NCBI RefSeq assembly: GCF_009766095.1
Contig: NZ_LMUD01000009.1
Span: 62,001-126,000, forward strand
Direction: 5' to 3'
From: Granulicella sp. S190
GTDB lineage: Bacteria; Acidobacteriota; Terriglobia; Terriglobales; Acidobacteriaceae
DNA length: 64,000 bases
The notes below the pieces were generated by a model. That model had not been told where the DNA came from, did not search any database, and saw only the letters and a program-made list of their open reading frames with translations. Position 1 is the stretch's first letter, and each line of letters begins with the position of its first letter. Positions 34,619 through 44,463 of this stretch are shown piece by piece. The position numbers were made by a program, and so were the translations under genes.

Positions 34619-35010
34619 ATGACGATGGATAAACGCCGCACTGCTGCATTCGCGATTCTTCTGCTTAGCGGGTTGATATGAGCTACTTGCCATATATATA
34701 TAAGAATGATCACGGCGAATACGACCACATCAAATGTGGCGACGCCATTCGGTGGAATTGAAATAAAGACGAACGATACGGTTGTGGCGCAAGGGTTGGG
34801 ACTTCCTGCCTATCCCGATGCAGAGTTACAGGAGAACGAGGGCGACTACAACGGAGATGCGGACGTTGACATGAGAAGGCTGGATCCAAGCAATTCCAGC
34901 ACATAGTGGTAATCGATCCGAATCGAAGTGGAAGCAAGATGGAAGTTGTGTCGGTTCATATACCAGACCATATTTCATCGGGTGACGAAAACCGGAACAA
35001 CGCAAATGAA
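34619..35010 (+). pseudogene. Broken secreted-protein gene
   Basis: After GGAGAGGTG an ATG at 34619 opens a signal-peptide-like start (MDKRRTAAFAILLLSGL) that stops within 20 codons. A second piece in another frame (34706-34906) reads NVATPFGGIEIKTNDTVVAQ, GLGLPAYPDAELQ and NGDADVDM, and a third piece (about 34940-34960) reads EVVSVHIPDHIS. I recall this order from secreted Acidobacteriota proteins of unknown function (memory, not a search). At least two frame breaks make it non-functional. Confidence 0.5.
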
Positions 35011-35082
35011 TGATATTGGTTGAGTTCTCCGCGTACGTTTGCGCCATGGTGTGCCGCCACATTGTTTGCAAAAGTAGATACC

Positions 35083-36305
35083 TTACTTCGCGCCCTGTGC
35101 TCTTTTGTGCACCGCGAGAGCTAAATATCGGTCTCCTTCTTCGAACATTAGTCCGCCTCTAACCAAGTGCTTCAACATGACGTCAATTTGTTGAGGTTCA
35201 ATCTCATGCACGCCGGTTTTGCTCAACATTTCCTGTATTACCTTGAATGAACGATGCTCGCCACAGAACAAATAAACCTGTGCCGCTAGACCGCGCAGCG
35301 TTGTTCATCTCCCTTCAGAAAAACTTCCAGACTGAAGCGGTCGATTGTCGTAGATAGTTAGAAAGTCAGGTCCCTTTTCAAAATAGCAAAACCAGTTTTC
35401 TCTGTCCAAGCCTCCTGCCACTCTGTAATGAATTCGCGGGAAGGCTGAAAATATTCAAATTGATCGCCGAGGTCGGCTTCTCCTTTCCGATTAAAGTAGT
35501 AAGTCATTTTTCCATGTCCACTAGTGACTCTGGGAAAAGCAAGCGGTAGAGAGGCGACGGTTCCAGGCTGAGAGAGTATTTTTCTTGATCGTAGAAGTAA
35601 GGACTAAACCGCTCAAAAATTACTCGGCTTGTTCCGACGGGCGGACTCAAATGGCTGATGGTCCGAAATATTTGAGGGAAATCGGCATAATCCGCCGCCA
35701 TCTCGCCAGGTAAACCATACAGCACATTCCGATATGGATAGATGCCAAGCTCACAACAGAATTTCAGCAATTGGATATTCTGGATTGCAGTAACGCCCTT
35801 GTTCATGAGCTTTAACAATCGCGTACTAACGCTTTCAATGCCTGGTTGGATTTTAGTAATCCCCGCAGTTCGTAGCAATTCGACCTGACAACGAGTCAGG
35901 TTGGCCTTAACCTCGAAGAAAAGTGCGAGATCGATATCGGAGTTAGATAACTTCGGCAAAAGCTCCGTGAAGTAATCCATGGCTAGAATGTTGTCTACAG
36001 CGTCGAGAGTCAAACAACGATAATCTTTCGCCATGCTTACAATTTCTTCGTAAACACGGCAGAACTTTTTTTGCGGAAGGTCATGGTATCGCCATTGAGA
36101 CCGCAAAAGGTGCAGTGGTGCTTTGCACCCCGCCAGCACCCTCGTGAAGCTTCAAACGGCAACGAGACACTAAGATGTTTGTAGAATCCTGCTTCTGTTC
36201 TGCCTCACCGTGAACGACGTAGTCAATCCAGTCGAATCCCTTTAGTAACTCAAAGCCCATCTCTGAATCCACGCTGGCGCCACCAAAAATGATCTTCACC
36301 TCTGG
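35083..36305 (-). pseudogene. Remnant of a B12-binding radical-SAM RiPP maturation protein
   Basis: Three collinear minus-strand fragments look like one gene. The first (36305-36190) has part of a B12-binding domain, HPEVKIIFGGASVDSEMG and DYVVHGEAE. The second (36139-35504) has the C-terminal part of a radical-SAM barrel, AGITKIQPGIESVSTRLLKL and NVLYGLPGEMAADYADF. After a one-base loss in an A-run near 35510 comes MTYYFNRKGEADLGDQFEYF, then a C-terminal domain (35271-35083) EHRSFKVIQEMLSKTGVHE. This order matches RiPP maturation radical-SAM protein 1 (TIGR03975-like). The CxxxCxxC-containing part and the N-terminus are missing. Confidence 0.65.
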
Positions 36306-36308
36306 ATG

Positions 36309-36859
36309 GATCTATGGGGAGCCCCAAAAGCGCAGGCGCTGGTGGTTGGTGTAGAACTCGACGTCTTTTCTGCTATTCGCGAAGGTTATTCCACTTGTGC
36401 TCAAGTTGCCGAAGCCGCTGGTGCGTCAGTGACCGGCATGTAGACTCTGCTTGACGCGCTTGTTGCCTGCGGTTATTTGCATAAAAATGGGAACACCTAT
36501 TATGTGGAGAATTCGGTCATTGAGTTTCTGGTTCGGGGCCATGTCAATTACATGGGTTCAGCAGTAAAACGCGTGCGCGCCCACTGTGAGAGTTGGGGAC
36601 AGCTCTCCGAGGTCGTTAAGAGTGGTTCCTCGTTTCAAAAAGTAAACCAAATGGAAGAAGGCGGCGCTTTTTCGCTGACCACGTTCAAGCCATCTTTCCC
36701 AGCAATCTGCATGCCGCTCAACAACTGATTCGTGGGCTTTCCAAGGATATGCTGAGCCAGGTCGAGCAAATCCTCGATATTGGCTGCGGAGCCGGTGCCT
36801 GGGGCATCGCTCTAGCCAAAGCTTTTGCCTTCGGCTGTTTCGATAGCACGAAGGCATAG
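36309..36859 (+). pseudogene. Remnant of a class I SAM methyltransferase with dimerisation domain
   Basis: From 36309 the frame reads DLWGAPKAQALVVGVELDVF and EGYSTCAQVAEAAG (an O-methyltransferase-type dimerisation domain), then hits TAG at about 36440 inside a conserved MxTLLDALVACGYL stretch. It continues to about 36660, shifts frame, and goes on with FFADHVQAIF, then the SAM-binding ILDIGCGAGAWGIALAKAF, ending at 36859. Both ends are truncated. The 5' break directly abuts the radical-SAM remnant in head-to-head orientation. Confidence 0.65.
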
Positions 36860-36973
36860 GATTTGCTTTCTGCTCCACGTTATCAATCCCGTTATCGCAT
36901 GGCTGCCGCCAATTGTACTGGTTTCGCCCCGAGGATTTCGAGTTGATCGAGCGAGGTGAGCTGCACCTGAATC

Positions 36974-37681
36974 ATGGCCGCCGTATCACGGGGCAGTCTA
37001 TCGAGTGTGGCGTCGATGTTTCTTCAGCACTTCGTAGGCTCTTCATGGCCGCTTCTTCAGCAGGCTTTTCAAACAGGCTTAGACATATTCAGCTTGTTTG
37101 ATATTCAGTTTTCCGGAGATAGAGAAGAGGTCGCCTCTATCCGGAAGGCGGCAGTCCAGGCAGCGCGTGGTTGGCTTCTCGTTACACTAAACGAGTTTCA
37201 GGCTGGCAGAGTGCCCGCCCATAATCGCAAAAAGCTGTTAGCGCTCATCGCTGACGCGTTCGGATCAGAATTGTTAATCGAGGATAATCCGGCGTCGGCA
37301 AGGGCGGCAATTAGAGACCTTGATGATTCCATGCTGATCGACAGCCTCTTCACCGACATTCCTGCGATTGTCGGCACCTGGCATCCACAGCTCGCGCACA
37401 CGCTAGCCCCGCTCACCGGAGCGAACAGGGATTGGCAGTTTTACAAAGAGCAGATCCAGGCAAGCCGGGCGCGCGGCGTGAAGTATCCCTGCATCATCCT
37501 TGGCGCGGGTGGACAGTTAGGAATAGGCCATCTCCCGGACGATTTTCCAGCGACTCATATCTCTGACCCTGAAGAGGAAGTGCTGTTCGTTGACAATCAG
37601 ACCTATGCGGAGTTCACGACCGTCATCACTTGGACGGACCTTGCCAATGGTTCAGTGCAGAGCATTCAGCCAAAGTGTTAA
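36974..37681 (+). CDS. Unrecognised protein in the decayed region
   Basis: An open frame of 235 codons. From about residue 60 on (AVQAARGWLLVTLNEFQAGR ... VPAHNRKKLLALIADAFGSE ... ANGSVQSIQPKC) it looks protein-like, with normal amino-acid mix and host-like codons. The first 50 residues may be chance extension of a truncated gene, since the same frame begins next to the methyltransferase remnant. No family recognised. It could be the 3' part of a larger gene. Confidence 0.4.
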   Translation: MAAVSRGSLSSVASMFLQHFVGSSWPLLQQAFQTGLDIFSLFDIQFSGDREEVASIRKAAVQAARGWLLVTLNEFQAGRVPAHNRKKLLALIADAFGSELLIEDNPASARAAIRDLDDSMLIDSLFTDIPAIVGTWHPQLAHTLAPLTGANRDWQFYKEQIQASRARGVKYPCIILGAGGQLGIGHLPDDFPATHISDPEEEVLFVDNQTYAEFTTVITWTDLANGSVQSIQPKC

Positions 37682-38232
37682 AAAGCATAGCTCTGGCTAA
37701 TGCGGGCGGCACTCCGTGCCGTTTAGAGGAAGATCTTGGCATGGGGCACGGACGTCTTTCCGCTAAAGACAAAGGCCACGCTTTGTCGTGCACGCGTGAT
37801 CCAACATAGAGCTTCGTGTTTGAGCCTTTGATATGCTTGGGATCGCCTGTACGAAGCCATTTTGTGGCGGGTCCGTGTGGTTAGATTAGAACACGGTCAA
37901 AGCTTAATCCCTTGGCTTCACCGAAGTTCATGGGCGAAGAGAATTCGCTGCATAGCGTTCTTCTGTATGAAAGCGATGCCGGAAACTGGAGGCAAGTTGA
38001 TAGATGCGGTTACGAACCTGGGCCGTCATCAAAGGCTCCGGACGAACTGGGTGGGATCGTCGAGGATCGAGCGCGTTTTGCGCCGTGGGAGAGGCGATTG
38101 GCTTTTGGCCACAACAAGGCCGAAAGATCATGATAGGGCCGGTATAGCGAGGCCACAAGAAAAAGTGATTCCTCTGCAGGTGATAACAGCGCTGGCAATG
38201 CAATGCACTCATCGAGTGCCATCTACCAAAAC
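37682..38232. other. Gap without supported genes
   Basis: About 550 bp. Several short open frames occur (for example 37862-38278 and 37912-38133), but none has a ribosome-binding site plus recognisable sequence. It is probably the end of the decayed region. Confidence 0.4.
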
Positions 38233-38276
38233 AAATCAACCATATTCTGGCCATTTGGCCAAATTATGGTTGATTT
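38233..38276 (-). terminator. Probable dnaN terminator
   Basis: AAATCAACCATA (38233-38244) pairs perfectly with TATGGTTGATTT (38265-38276), with an inner GGCC-containing loop. On the minus strand the stem is followed by TGTTTTGG, which fits termination after dnaN. Confidence 0.6.
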
Positions 38277-38300
38277 GACACCGCCGAACGGCTCGTTGGC

Positions 38301-39482
38301 TCAGATTCGCATTGGCATCAAAATATAGCGGTACTTCACATCTTCATTTGCATCTTCAGGCCGCATCTGGCCTGCAGACTGAGCGTCTTTGAACTCCAGT
38401 CGCACTTCGCCCGTATTGCCGATCGCCTTCAGAAAATCAATGAGGTATTGGCTGTTGAAGCCGACCACCAGCGGATCATAGTTGTAAGGAGTTTCGATAG
38501 TGTCTTCCGACTCGCCGGCATCCGTGCTCGAAGAAGAGAGCTTCAACTCGTTCTGTTCAAGGCGAATCTTGATCGCTCCACTGCGCTCATCGGCAAACTG
38601 CGCAACGCGCTGGATACAGCCCATCAAGTCTTCAGAGCGCACAATGACGAACTTGTTGTTGTCCCGCGGCAGCACGGCCTCATAGTTGGGAAACTGGCCT
38701 GTCAGCTTACGGCTGGTCAATACGCGCCCACCCACCTTGAAGAAGAGAGTCTGGTCATCGTCGGCAAACTCCACTGTCTCGGACTCCGTCACGCCCAGTA
38801 GGGAGGAGAGCTCACTGAGCGCTTTCCGAGGAATCAACGTCTTCTTTTCGCCAGACACGCCCTCTAGCATCTCGCCTAGTTTTTCGATGTGTGCCAGGCG
38901 GTGACCGTCGGTGGCTACCATCGCCATGCTCTCCGCCTTCAAGACCAGCAGAGCACCATTGAGCGTGTAGCGAGACTCTTCGTTTGAGATCGCAAAGATC
39001 GTCTTCGAAACCATATTCTTCAGCGAAGGCACTGAAATCTTGACCGCACCACTCGACGGAAACTCCGGAACCTGCGGAAAGTTCGCTCGCGCCATTCCGA
39101 CCATCTTGGTGTTGGACCGGCCCGCCCGGATCTGCACCCAGTGGTTGTCCATCAGTTTGATGGAGATCTCGCCTTCCGGCAGAAGCTTGATGTAGTCATA
39201 CAGCTTTCGCGCAGGAATGGTGCAGGCTCCAGCCTTCTTCACCTTCGCAGCGCAACTTGTTCGCAGGCTTTGGTCGAGATCTGTTGCGGTGATCGTCAAC
39301 CGGTCGCCGTTCTCGCCCTGCGTCGCTTCAAAGAGAAAGTTCGAGAGGATGGGAATCGTCGTCTTGCGCTCGACCACGCTTTGAGCAGCGGTCAACTCTC
39401 GCAGCAGCTCTGCGCGGGAGACTGTGATCTCGAGGTTGCCGGTTGGGGCTGGCGCTGCGCTCGTCTCGGTCGGCAAAGTCAT
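38301..39482 (-). CDS. dnaN: DNA polymerase III beta clamp
   Basis: A 393-aa sliding clamp. Clamp signatures include TAAQSVVERKTTIPILSNF, LTITATDLDQSLRTSC, DGHRLAHIEKL and the C-terminal YRYILMPMRI. I chose the ATG at 39482 because AGGAG lies 6 nt upstream. Alternatives are GTG at 39509 and TTG at 39545, which would add a low-complexity leader. dnaN here is separated from dnaA by 1.6 kb and one unrelated gene, instead of following it directly. Confidence 0.92.
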   Translation of the reverse strand: MTLPTETSAAPAPTGNLEITVSRAELLRELTAAQSVVERKTTIPILSNFLFEATQGENGDRLTITATDLDQSLRTSCAAKVKKAGACTIPARKLYDYIKLLPEGEISIKLMDNHWVQIRAGRSNTKMVGMARANFPQVPEFPSSGAVKISVPSLKNMVSKTIFAISNEESRYTLNGALLVLKAESMAMVATDGHRLAHIEKLGEMLEGVSGEKKTLIPRKALSELSSLLGVTESETVEFADDDQTLFFKVGGRVLTSRKLTGQFPNYEAVLPRDNNKFVIVRSEDLMGCIQRVAQFADERSGAIKIRLEQNELKLSSSSTDAGESEDTIETPYNYDPLVVGFNSQYLIDFLKAIGNTGEVRLEFKDAQSAGQMRPEDANEDVKYRYILMPMRI

Positions 39483-40059
39483 CTCGGGCTCCTGGGTCGC
39501 ACTGGTCACAGTTTTGTCTCCGTCTTCGTAGTTGCTGCTGGCCAAACTTTACACCGAATCGAACTAGCGGTGCATCCTGGCCGCTCAACGTCTGCTTGAT
39601 TCTAGGGGTGAACCGCCCTCCAAAGCGATAGATTTCTTTGTGGAAACCGGGGGCCGTTGTGTGCGATGTCGAAACCTGCCACAACTTCTCCTCTATGCCG
39701 GTTACTGCTTCTAAAAAACTAAAGAAAAAGAGATAAATACCAGTAGCAGTAGCAGTTGTAGCTTGAAAAGTGGATATCTCTTCCATCGATCTCATAACGA
39801 GGCATTTACCCCTGAGTCTTGTTTTAGAAAACTGGCTCTGTAAATACGCACATGAAGGAATAGCAGCCTGAATTGTTAGTTCAATAGCCCTCTTATCCCT
39901 GTTCTTCACAGCTGCTACTTCAAGCTCTCGAGAAGACTTATGACCAAACGTGGGAATGTTGACCAAATAAAACAGAATGAGAGGTTTACCCCAACCACTT
40001 TTTTCACACCTGCGTCTCATGCCAGAGGATAATCAGTCCCGAGCTTGAAGGAGGCCAGG
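39483..40059. other. Upstream region of dnaN and divergent gene
   Basis: About 580 bp with no supported gene. It holds the promoters of dnaN (minus) and of the NAD(P)-binding protein (plus). A short run of CAGTAG-type trinucleotide repeats lies near 39740-39760. No DnaA boxes were seen. Confidence 0.4.
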
Positions 40060-40713
40060 ATGAAGGTCGCTCTCTTTGGTGCTAGCGGTGGTACCGGAAA
40101 ACTCCTCACGGAACGCTGTCTGGCTGCTGGCTACCAGGTCTCTGCACTGCTCCGCACCCCTGCGATGTTTGCTCTGCGCGAGCGCGTCCGCGTAGTTCAG
40201 GGAAGCGCTTTTGACCCTGACTCGGTGCGCGAGACGATCGAAGGTGCCGACGTGGTGCTTTCGGCTTTGGGAGCAAAGTCGCTCAGGAAGGAAGATGTTC
40301 TTGAACGTGCTGTTCCTCTTATCGTTGCCGCGATGCAGGCGACAGCTACTATGGCGAAGCCGGTGCGCCGCATCATCGTTCTTGGTTCTGCGGGTGCGCT
40401 TGCTTCCTCGCTCGACAAACAACCCGTCTGGCGGCGCTGGATCGTGCAGAACATCGTTTACAACACCTTTCTGAAGTGGCCGGTGGCGTCGCAGGTTTCG
40501 CAGTGGAAGGATCTCTCTCAGAGCGACCTGGACTGGACGATGGTGATGCCTCCGATGCTGACTAATGCTGCTGGACGGGGCTCTTATCGGGTCGACGGCG
40601 AGGCGCTGCCACGCAATGGCAGCCGCATCTCACGAGAGGATGTTGCGGACTTTATGATGCGGCAGATTAACAACCCGGAGTGGGTTCGGAAGGGTGTTTA
40701 TCTGTCCTGGTAG
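40060..40713 (+). CDS. NAD(P)-binding, atypical SDR (flavin-reductase/BVR-B-like)
   Basis: A 217-aa Rossmann protein: MKVALFGASGGTGKLLTERC gives the nucleotide-binding loop GASGGTG, followed by ADVVLSALGAKS, and RRIIVLGSAGALA. The ATG at 40060 has AAGGAGG 6 nt upstream. The family contains NmrA-like and biliverdin-reductase-B-like proteins; substrate unknown. Confidence 0.75.
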   Translation: MKVALFGASGGTGKLLTERCLAAGYQVSALLRTPAMFALRERVRVVQGSAFDPDSVRETIEGADVVLSALGAKSLRKEDVLERAVPLIVAAMQATATMAKPVRRIIVLGSAGALASSLDKQPVWRRWIVQNIVYNTFLKWPVASQVSQWKDLSQSDLDWTMVMPPMLTNAAGRGSYRVDGEALPRNGSRISREDVADFMMRQINNPEWVRKGVYLSW

Positions 40714-41057
40714 AGGACTCGGTAGACGTTGTGGCAGAGAAAAAAGTCTGGGTGGTGGAAGAGCTGTTTTGCAAGGGGTTTTTTGCGAAAAATGGTGTTT
40801 TGGACGTGATGTTTTGGTGGTGTGACCGTGGTGGATTGCGTGGCTAGCGTGGTGCTGTGACAACGTGTTTTTTCGTGGCTGACGATACGCCATGTTTTGG
40901 GACTATTTTTTTAGTGGAGGGTGTGTCCTGCCGGACGGTCCTCCTGCGCGGAGGGCGGTCACTTCGTGACTTGTATACCTTGCGGTGGCTAGGGAAGCTT
41001 GCTGGTCCTCCCGTTGGTCGGAATGATCTTCCTCGCGACCAACGGGCCGTCAAAGCT
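40714..41057. other. Gap with family 2 repeat
   Basis: The 344-bp gap between the SDR gene and the 3' end of dnaA is AT-rich at first (poly-T/G stretches), then holds repeat family 2 copy 2 with its hairpin. No gene supported. Confidence 0.5.
40926..41046 (+). repeat. Dispersed repeat, family 2, copy 2, with hairpin, at the 3' end of dnaA
   Basis: Core TCCTGCCGGACGGTCCTCCT to TCACTTCGTGACTTGTATAC (40926-40978), then a hairpin CCCGTTGGTCG (41010-41020) with CGACCAACGGG (41036-41046). It is the longest copy. The hairpin could also serve as a dnaA transcript end, although no T-run follows. Confidence 0.75.
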
Positions 41058-42485
41058 TTAGCTCAGTGTCTCCATCAGCTTGTTGATGGTTCGGTTCAGG
41101 TCCTTGTCGGCGCGGCGCTGCTCGTCGATCTTGGAGATGGAGTGCATGACGGTGGTGTGGTGCTTGCCGCCGAACTGACGGCCGATCTCCGGCAAGGAGG
41201 CCTCGGTCAACTGCTTGGCGAGATACATGGCGATCTGCCGCGGCACCACGATCTGGCGGGAGTTGTTCTTCTGCTTCAGCTCCGCGACGCGCATGCCGAA
41301 CTGCTCGGAGACAGTGCGCTGAATAGTCTCGATGGTGATCTTGCGGACCTGCGTGTCGATGAACTGCTTGAGGCACTGCTGTGTGACGGCGAGAGTGATC
41401 TCAACGCCGTGCATGCTGCACCAGGCGATGAGACGGACGAGTGCTCCCTCGAGCTCGCGCACGTTGGTGCGGACGTTCGAGGCGATGAACATGGCGACAT
41501 CGGTGGGAAGCTGCGTCTGCTCGCTCTCCGCCTTTTTCTGCAGGATGGCGACCTTGGTCTCGAGGTCGGGCGGTTGAATGTCGGCGATGAGTCCCCACTC
41601 GAAGCGGGAGCGGAGACGGTCTTCAAAGTCGGCCAGCTCTTTGGGAGGGCGGTCACTGGCGATGACGATCTGCTTCATGCTCTCGTGCAGGGTGTTGAAG
41701 GTATGGAAGAACTCCTCCTGGGTGCGCTCTTTGCCGGCGAGGAACTGGATGTCGTCGATGAGCAGGACATCGACGTTGCGGAACTTGTCGCGGAAGCCGG
41801 TCATCTTGTCGTAGCGGACCGAGTTGATCATCTCGTTGGTGAACTTCTCACCGCTGACATAGCTGATGGAGGCGTGGGGCTGACGGCGCTTCACGTCGTG
41901 GCCGATGGCGTGCATGAGATGGGTTTTGCCCATGCCGACGCCGCCGTAGAGGAAGAGCGGGTTGTAGGCCTTTGACGGCCGCTCTGCCACAGCCTGCGCG
42001 GCTGCAGCTGCGAACTGGTTGCCGCTGCCGATGACGAAGGCGTCGAACTGATAGCGCGGGTTGAGCTGAGAGGCTGCACTCCAGTCGAAGCGTGCCTGCT
42101 CCGGCGTGGGACCGGAGACGGTGCTGGCTGGCGCGCCGAGACGCTGCCTGGGAGCGCTCTGGCTGTGGCTGGGCACGGGGGCGAATCCGCCGTCTTCGCG
42201 TACCTTGGGGGCGCGGGGATCCTGCTCCGGCGTGGTGAAGGCGACGGCTTCGACGTCGAGGCCGAGATTGTCGATGGCTTCCTGGATGAGGTCGGCGTAG
42301 CGGTCGCCGATGTGCTGAAAGTCCGTGGAAGGAATTCGCACGAAGAGCTTCTTGCCCTCGAGGTGCGAGAAGCGGGTTGGCTTGAGCCACGTCTCGTACG
42401 ACTGGCGATTAATTTTCTTTTCCAGTGCAGCCAGGATACGTACCCAATAATTCAATACGGCGGTCGCCGTCGGAACGAATGACAT
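41058..42485 (-). CDS. dnaA: Chromosomal replication initiator DnaA
   Basis: A 475-aa DnaA with all four domains: an N-terminal domain I (WVRILAALEKKINRQSYETW), a variable linker (about 90-140), the AAA+ ATPase with LFLYGGVGMGKTHLMHAIG (Walker A) and VDVLLIDDIQFLAGKE (Walker B), and the C-terminal DNA-binding domain with the signature LPEIGRQFGGKHHTTVMHS. The ATG at 42485 has AAGGA 8 nt upstream. Divergent from rpmH across an 809-bp gap. Confidence 0.95.
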   Translation of the reverse strand: MSFVPTATAVLNYWVRILAALEKKINRQSYETWLKPTRFSHLEGKKLFVRIPSTDFQHIGDRYADLIQEAIDNLGLDVEAVAFTTPEQDPRAPKVREDGGFAPVPSHSQSAPRQRLGAPASTVSGPTPEQARFDWSAASQLNPRYQFDAFVIGSGNQFAAAAAQAVAERPSKAYNPLFLYGGVGMGKTHLMHAIGHDVKRRQPHASISYVSGEKFTNEMINSVRYDKMTGFRDKFRNVDVLLIDDIQFLAGKERTQEEFFHTFNTLHESMKQIVIASDRPPKELADFEDRLRSRFEWGLIADIQPPDLETKVAILQKKAESEQTQLPTDVAMFIASNVRTNVRELEGALVRLIAWCSMHGVEITLAVTQQCLKQFIDTQVRKITIETIQRTVSEQFGMRVAELKQKNNSRQIVVPRQIAMYLAKQLTEASLPEIGRQFGGKHHTTVMHSISKIDEQRRADKDLNRTINKLMETLS

Positions 42486-43294
42486 TCTTAGTTTCCTTGT
42501 CTTGTTTCCTGTTCCAAACCAGACGCGGCACTTCTTTCAATCGTGCGGCTTCGCACGGTAATCGGCAAACAGTCATCCTTTCCTGACCTTGCGGACAGAG
42601 AGGAAGACTACTGTGTTGCCAGAAATCTCTCCGCTGTGCACCGAGTGCGACCTGGTTGCGGAGAGGAGTAGTTCAACGTGAATCAGAGTGCGGGACGACT
42701 GGGCTTGCAGAAAAACGTCTTGCGAATCGGGTTCGATAGTAGCACGGAAAAGACAGCGATTTTCCATGCAAAGAATCAAAAAAAAGAAGTTGCACCATAA
42801 GCAGTGAAGAAGTGAAATTGAGCGTTCCCAGAGGGGAAAAAATACGTAGCGACTGGGATGATTCTTCTCTTCTACTGCGAAGTTTCTTGTGATAGGGACA
42901 GCGTAGTTTTGGACATCACTTTGTCGGGGGAGAGAGCTTCAACAAATCTCAGAGCGGCTGCGACGGAGGATGCGAACGGTACTTCCATCATAGCTTGGTA
43001 TGAGGTCGATGATCTGCTGCGGAGTTGTTTGAGCGATGTCATTTTGACGATCTCTTTCATGAGCATTAATGAGGAGCATCTATGAAGCCTCTTCTCCCAG
43101 GAGTGCTGCCGGGGAGCGCTGCTGCGCGTTGAGTGAGGAGTCCACAGTCATCGCGAGGATGGCCCTTCGTCACTGGCACAAAGGTCGCAGCAGAGAGGGC
43201 TGTGAAAATCCGGTCCGATCGGGTATACTCAGAGATTGCTGCAACAGTCTAAAAGTTTGAGCAGGTGTTGTACCCTGCGCAGGAGTTTTTTGTC
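42486..43294. other. dnaA-rpmH intergenic region
   Basis: An 809-bp gap at the classic oriC location. I found no TTATNCACA-type DnaA box or AT-rich 13-mers on either strand. A -10-like TATACT lies at 43224-43229, 65 bp before rpmH, with only a poor -35. No coding frame is convincing. Confidence 0.5.
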
Positions 43295-43450
43295 ATGCCG
43301 AAGCGTACCTTTCAACCGAACCGCCGCCACCGCGCCAAGACCCACGGCTTTCTTTCCCGCATGAAGACCAAGGCAGGTGCTGCAGTCCTGAGCCGCCGCC
43401 GCGCCAAGGGCCGTCATAAGATCGCCGTCAGCGCCGGTTTCCGCGACTAG
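43295..43450 (+). CDS. rpmH: 50S ribosomal protein L34
   Basis: A 51-aa L34: [20 protein letters not shown], then [19 protein letters not shown]. The ATG at 43295 is fixed by the family N-terminus. It is followed by a strong terminator-like hairpin before rnpA, so the usual rpmH-rnpA cotranscription may be reduced. Confidence 0.95.
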   Translation: MPKRTFQPNRRHRAKTHGFLSRMKTKAGAAVLSRRRAKGRHKIAVSAGFRD

Positions 43451-43495
43451 TTTTACTTCTCTGAAGCGAAGAGATCGAAGAAAATTTCAAAAGGT

Positions 43496-43550
43496 GATAC
43501 AGGCCATCGAGGAGAGCTGCGGCTCGCTCCTGATGGCCTGTATCTTTTTC
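43496..43550 (+). terminator. Terminator between rpmH and rnpA
   Basis: GATACAGGCCATC (43496-43508) pairs with GATGGCCTGTATC (43532-43544) and an inner GAGC/GCTC stem, followed by TTTTT. It is a canonical intrinsic terminator about 100 bp before rnpA. Confidence 0.85.
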
Positions 43551-43646
43551 CGTTTTGCCTGCGCTGTTGTGGCTGTGCGTTCGGCCAGCCCGCAGCTTTA
43601 AAACCATAGCTAGTAGGATGAGAGGGAGCGGATTGCTCCGACCGTG

Positions 43647-44084
43647 ATGACCGCGACTCCAAACCCGATCTTTCGTCTGCGCAAACATGCCGACTATCAG
43701 CGCGTGTACAAGGCCAGCCGCAAACAGTTCGCCAAACAGATGAGCTACTTTTTTACGTTGCGGCCGCAGCTTGGACCGGATGGCACAGCGCTGCGGGATG
43801 CCGATGCGTCGAGTCCGCGCGTGGGCCTGACGGTGGGGAAGGTGATGGGGAAGGCAGTCGACCGCAACCGCATCAAGCGGCGGATGCGTGAGGCGGTGCG
43901 GAGGAATCTTGCGGCTCTCCACACGCCGGTGGACGTTGTGCTGCACCCACGACGCAGCGTGATCGATCTCGACTTTCCAACGCTTGAGCGCGAGGTGGCG
44001 ATTGTCTTTCGCGCGATTCAAAAGGCGGCGGAGAGGCAACCGAAGGATCGCGCGGGCAAGCATCCTCCTACTCTCTCGCTCTAA
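43647..44084 (+). CDS. rnpA: Ribonuclease P protein component
   Basis: A 145-aa Rnp[21 protein letters not shown] at the N-terminus and the RNR motif in [17 protein letters not shown]. The start may be GTG at 43644 or the adjoining ATG at 43647. Partner of the RNase P RNA (not in the window). Its stop lies 4 bp before yidD, so rnpA-yidD are coupled. Confidence 0.92.
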   Translation: MTATPNPIFRLRKHADYQRVYKASRKQFAKQMSYFFTLRPQLGPDGTALRDADASSPRVGLTVGKVMGKAVDRNRIKRRMREAVRRNLAALHTPVDVVLHPRRSVIDLDFPTLEREVAIVFRAIQKAAERQPKDRAGKHPPTLSL

Positions 44085-44088
44085 AACC

Positions 44089-44343
44089 ATGGATGACAAG
44101 CCCAGCTTCGCGGTTCGCATGGCCTACGGGATCTACAAGGGTGTTCTTTCGCCGGTGCTGCATGCGTTTAGCCCCAGCCAGTGCCTGTATCTGCCGACGT
44201 GCTCTGAGTATGCGTATGTCGCGCTGGTGCGTTTCGGCGTGATGAAGGGTTCGTGGCTGGCGCTTCGGCGGGTTGGCCGATGCCATCCGTTCGCGAAGGG
44301 CGGCCTGGATCCGGTTCCGTTGCGCGGAGCGGGCACTGAGTAA
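44089..44343 (+). CDS. yidD: Membrane protein insertion efficiency factor YidD
   Basis: An 84-aa Yid[15 protein letters not shown] amphipathic helix, [19 protein letters not shown], and [18 protein letters not shown]. The ATG at 44089 is preferred over upstream in-frame starts because the family begins here. It assists YidC, whose gene lies 120 bp downstream. Confidence 0.9.
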   Translation: MDDKPSFAVRMAYGIYKGVLSPVLHAFSPSQCLYLPTCSEYAYVALVRFGVMKGSWLALRRVGRCHPFAKGGLDPVPLRGAGTE

Positions 44344-44463
44344 GGGACTGACTAAACGGGATCTGGCGCTGCACCTGTTTCTACAGACCATTTATCATGA
44401 GAAGTAGCGTCTTCGAGTTTCTCCGGAGGCAGCTTACGTTTCACAAAGAATAGGAAGTCTCTT

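Noticed and set aside
37862-38278. Overlapping short frames upstream of the dnaN terminator
   Set aside because: None has a start signal or recognisable content, and they lie in the decayed region.
39740-39760. CAGTAG-type microrepeat as the start of a CRISPR or tandem array
   Set aside because: Only a few short units occur, with no spacers.
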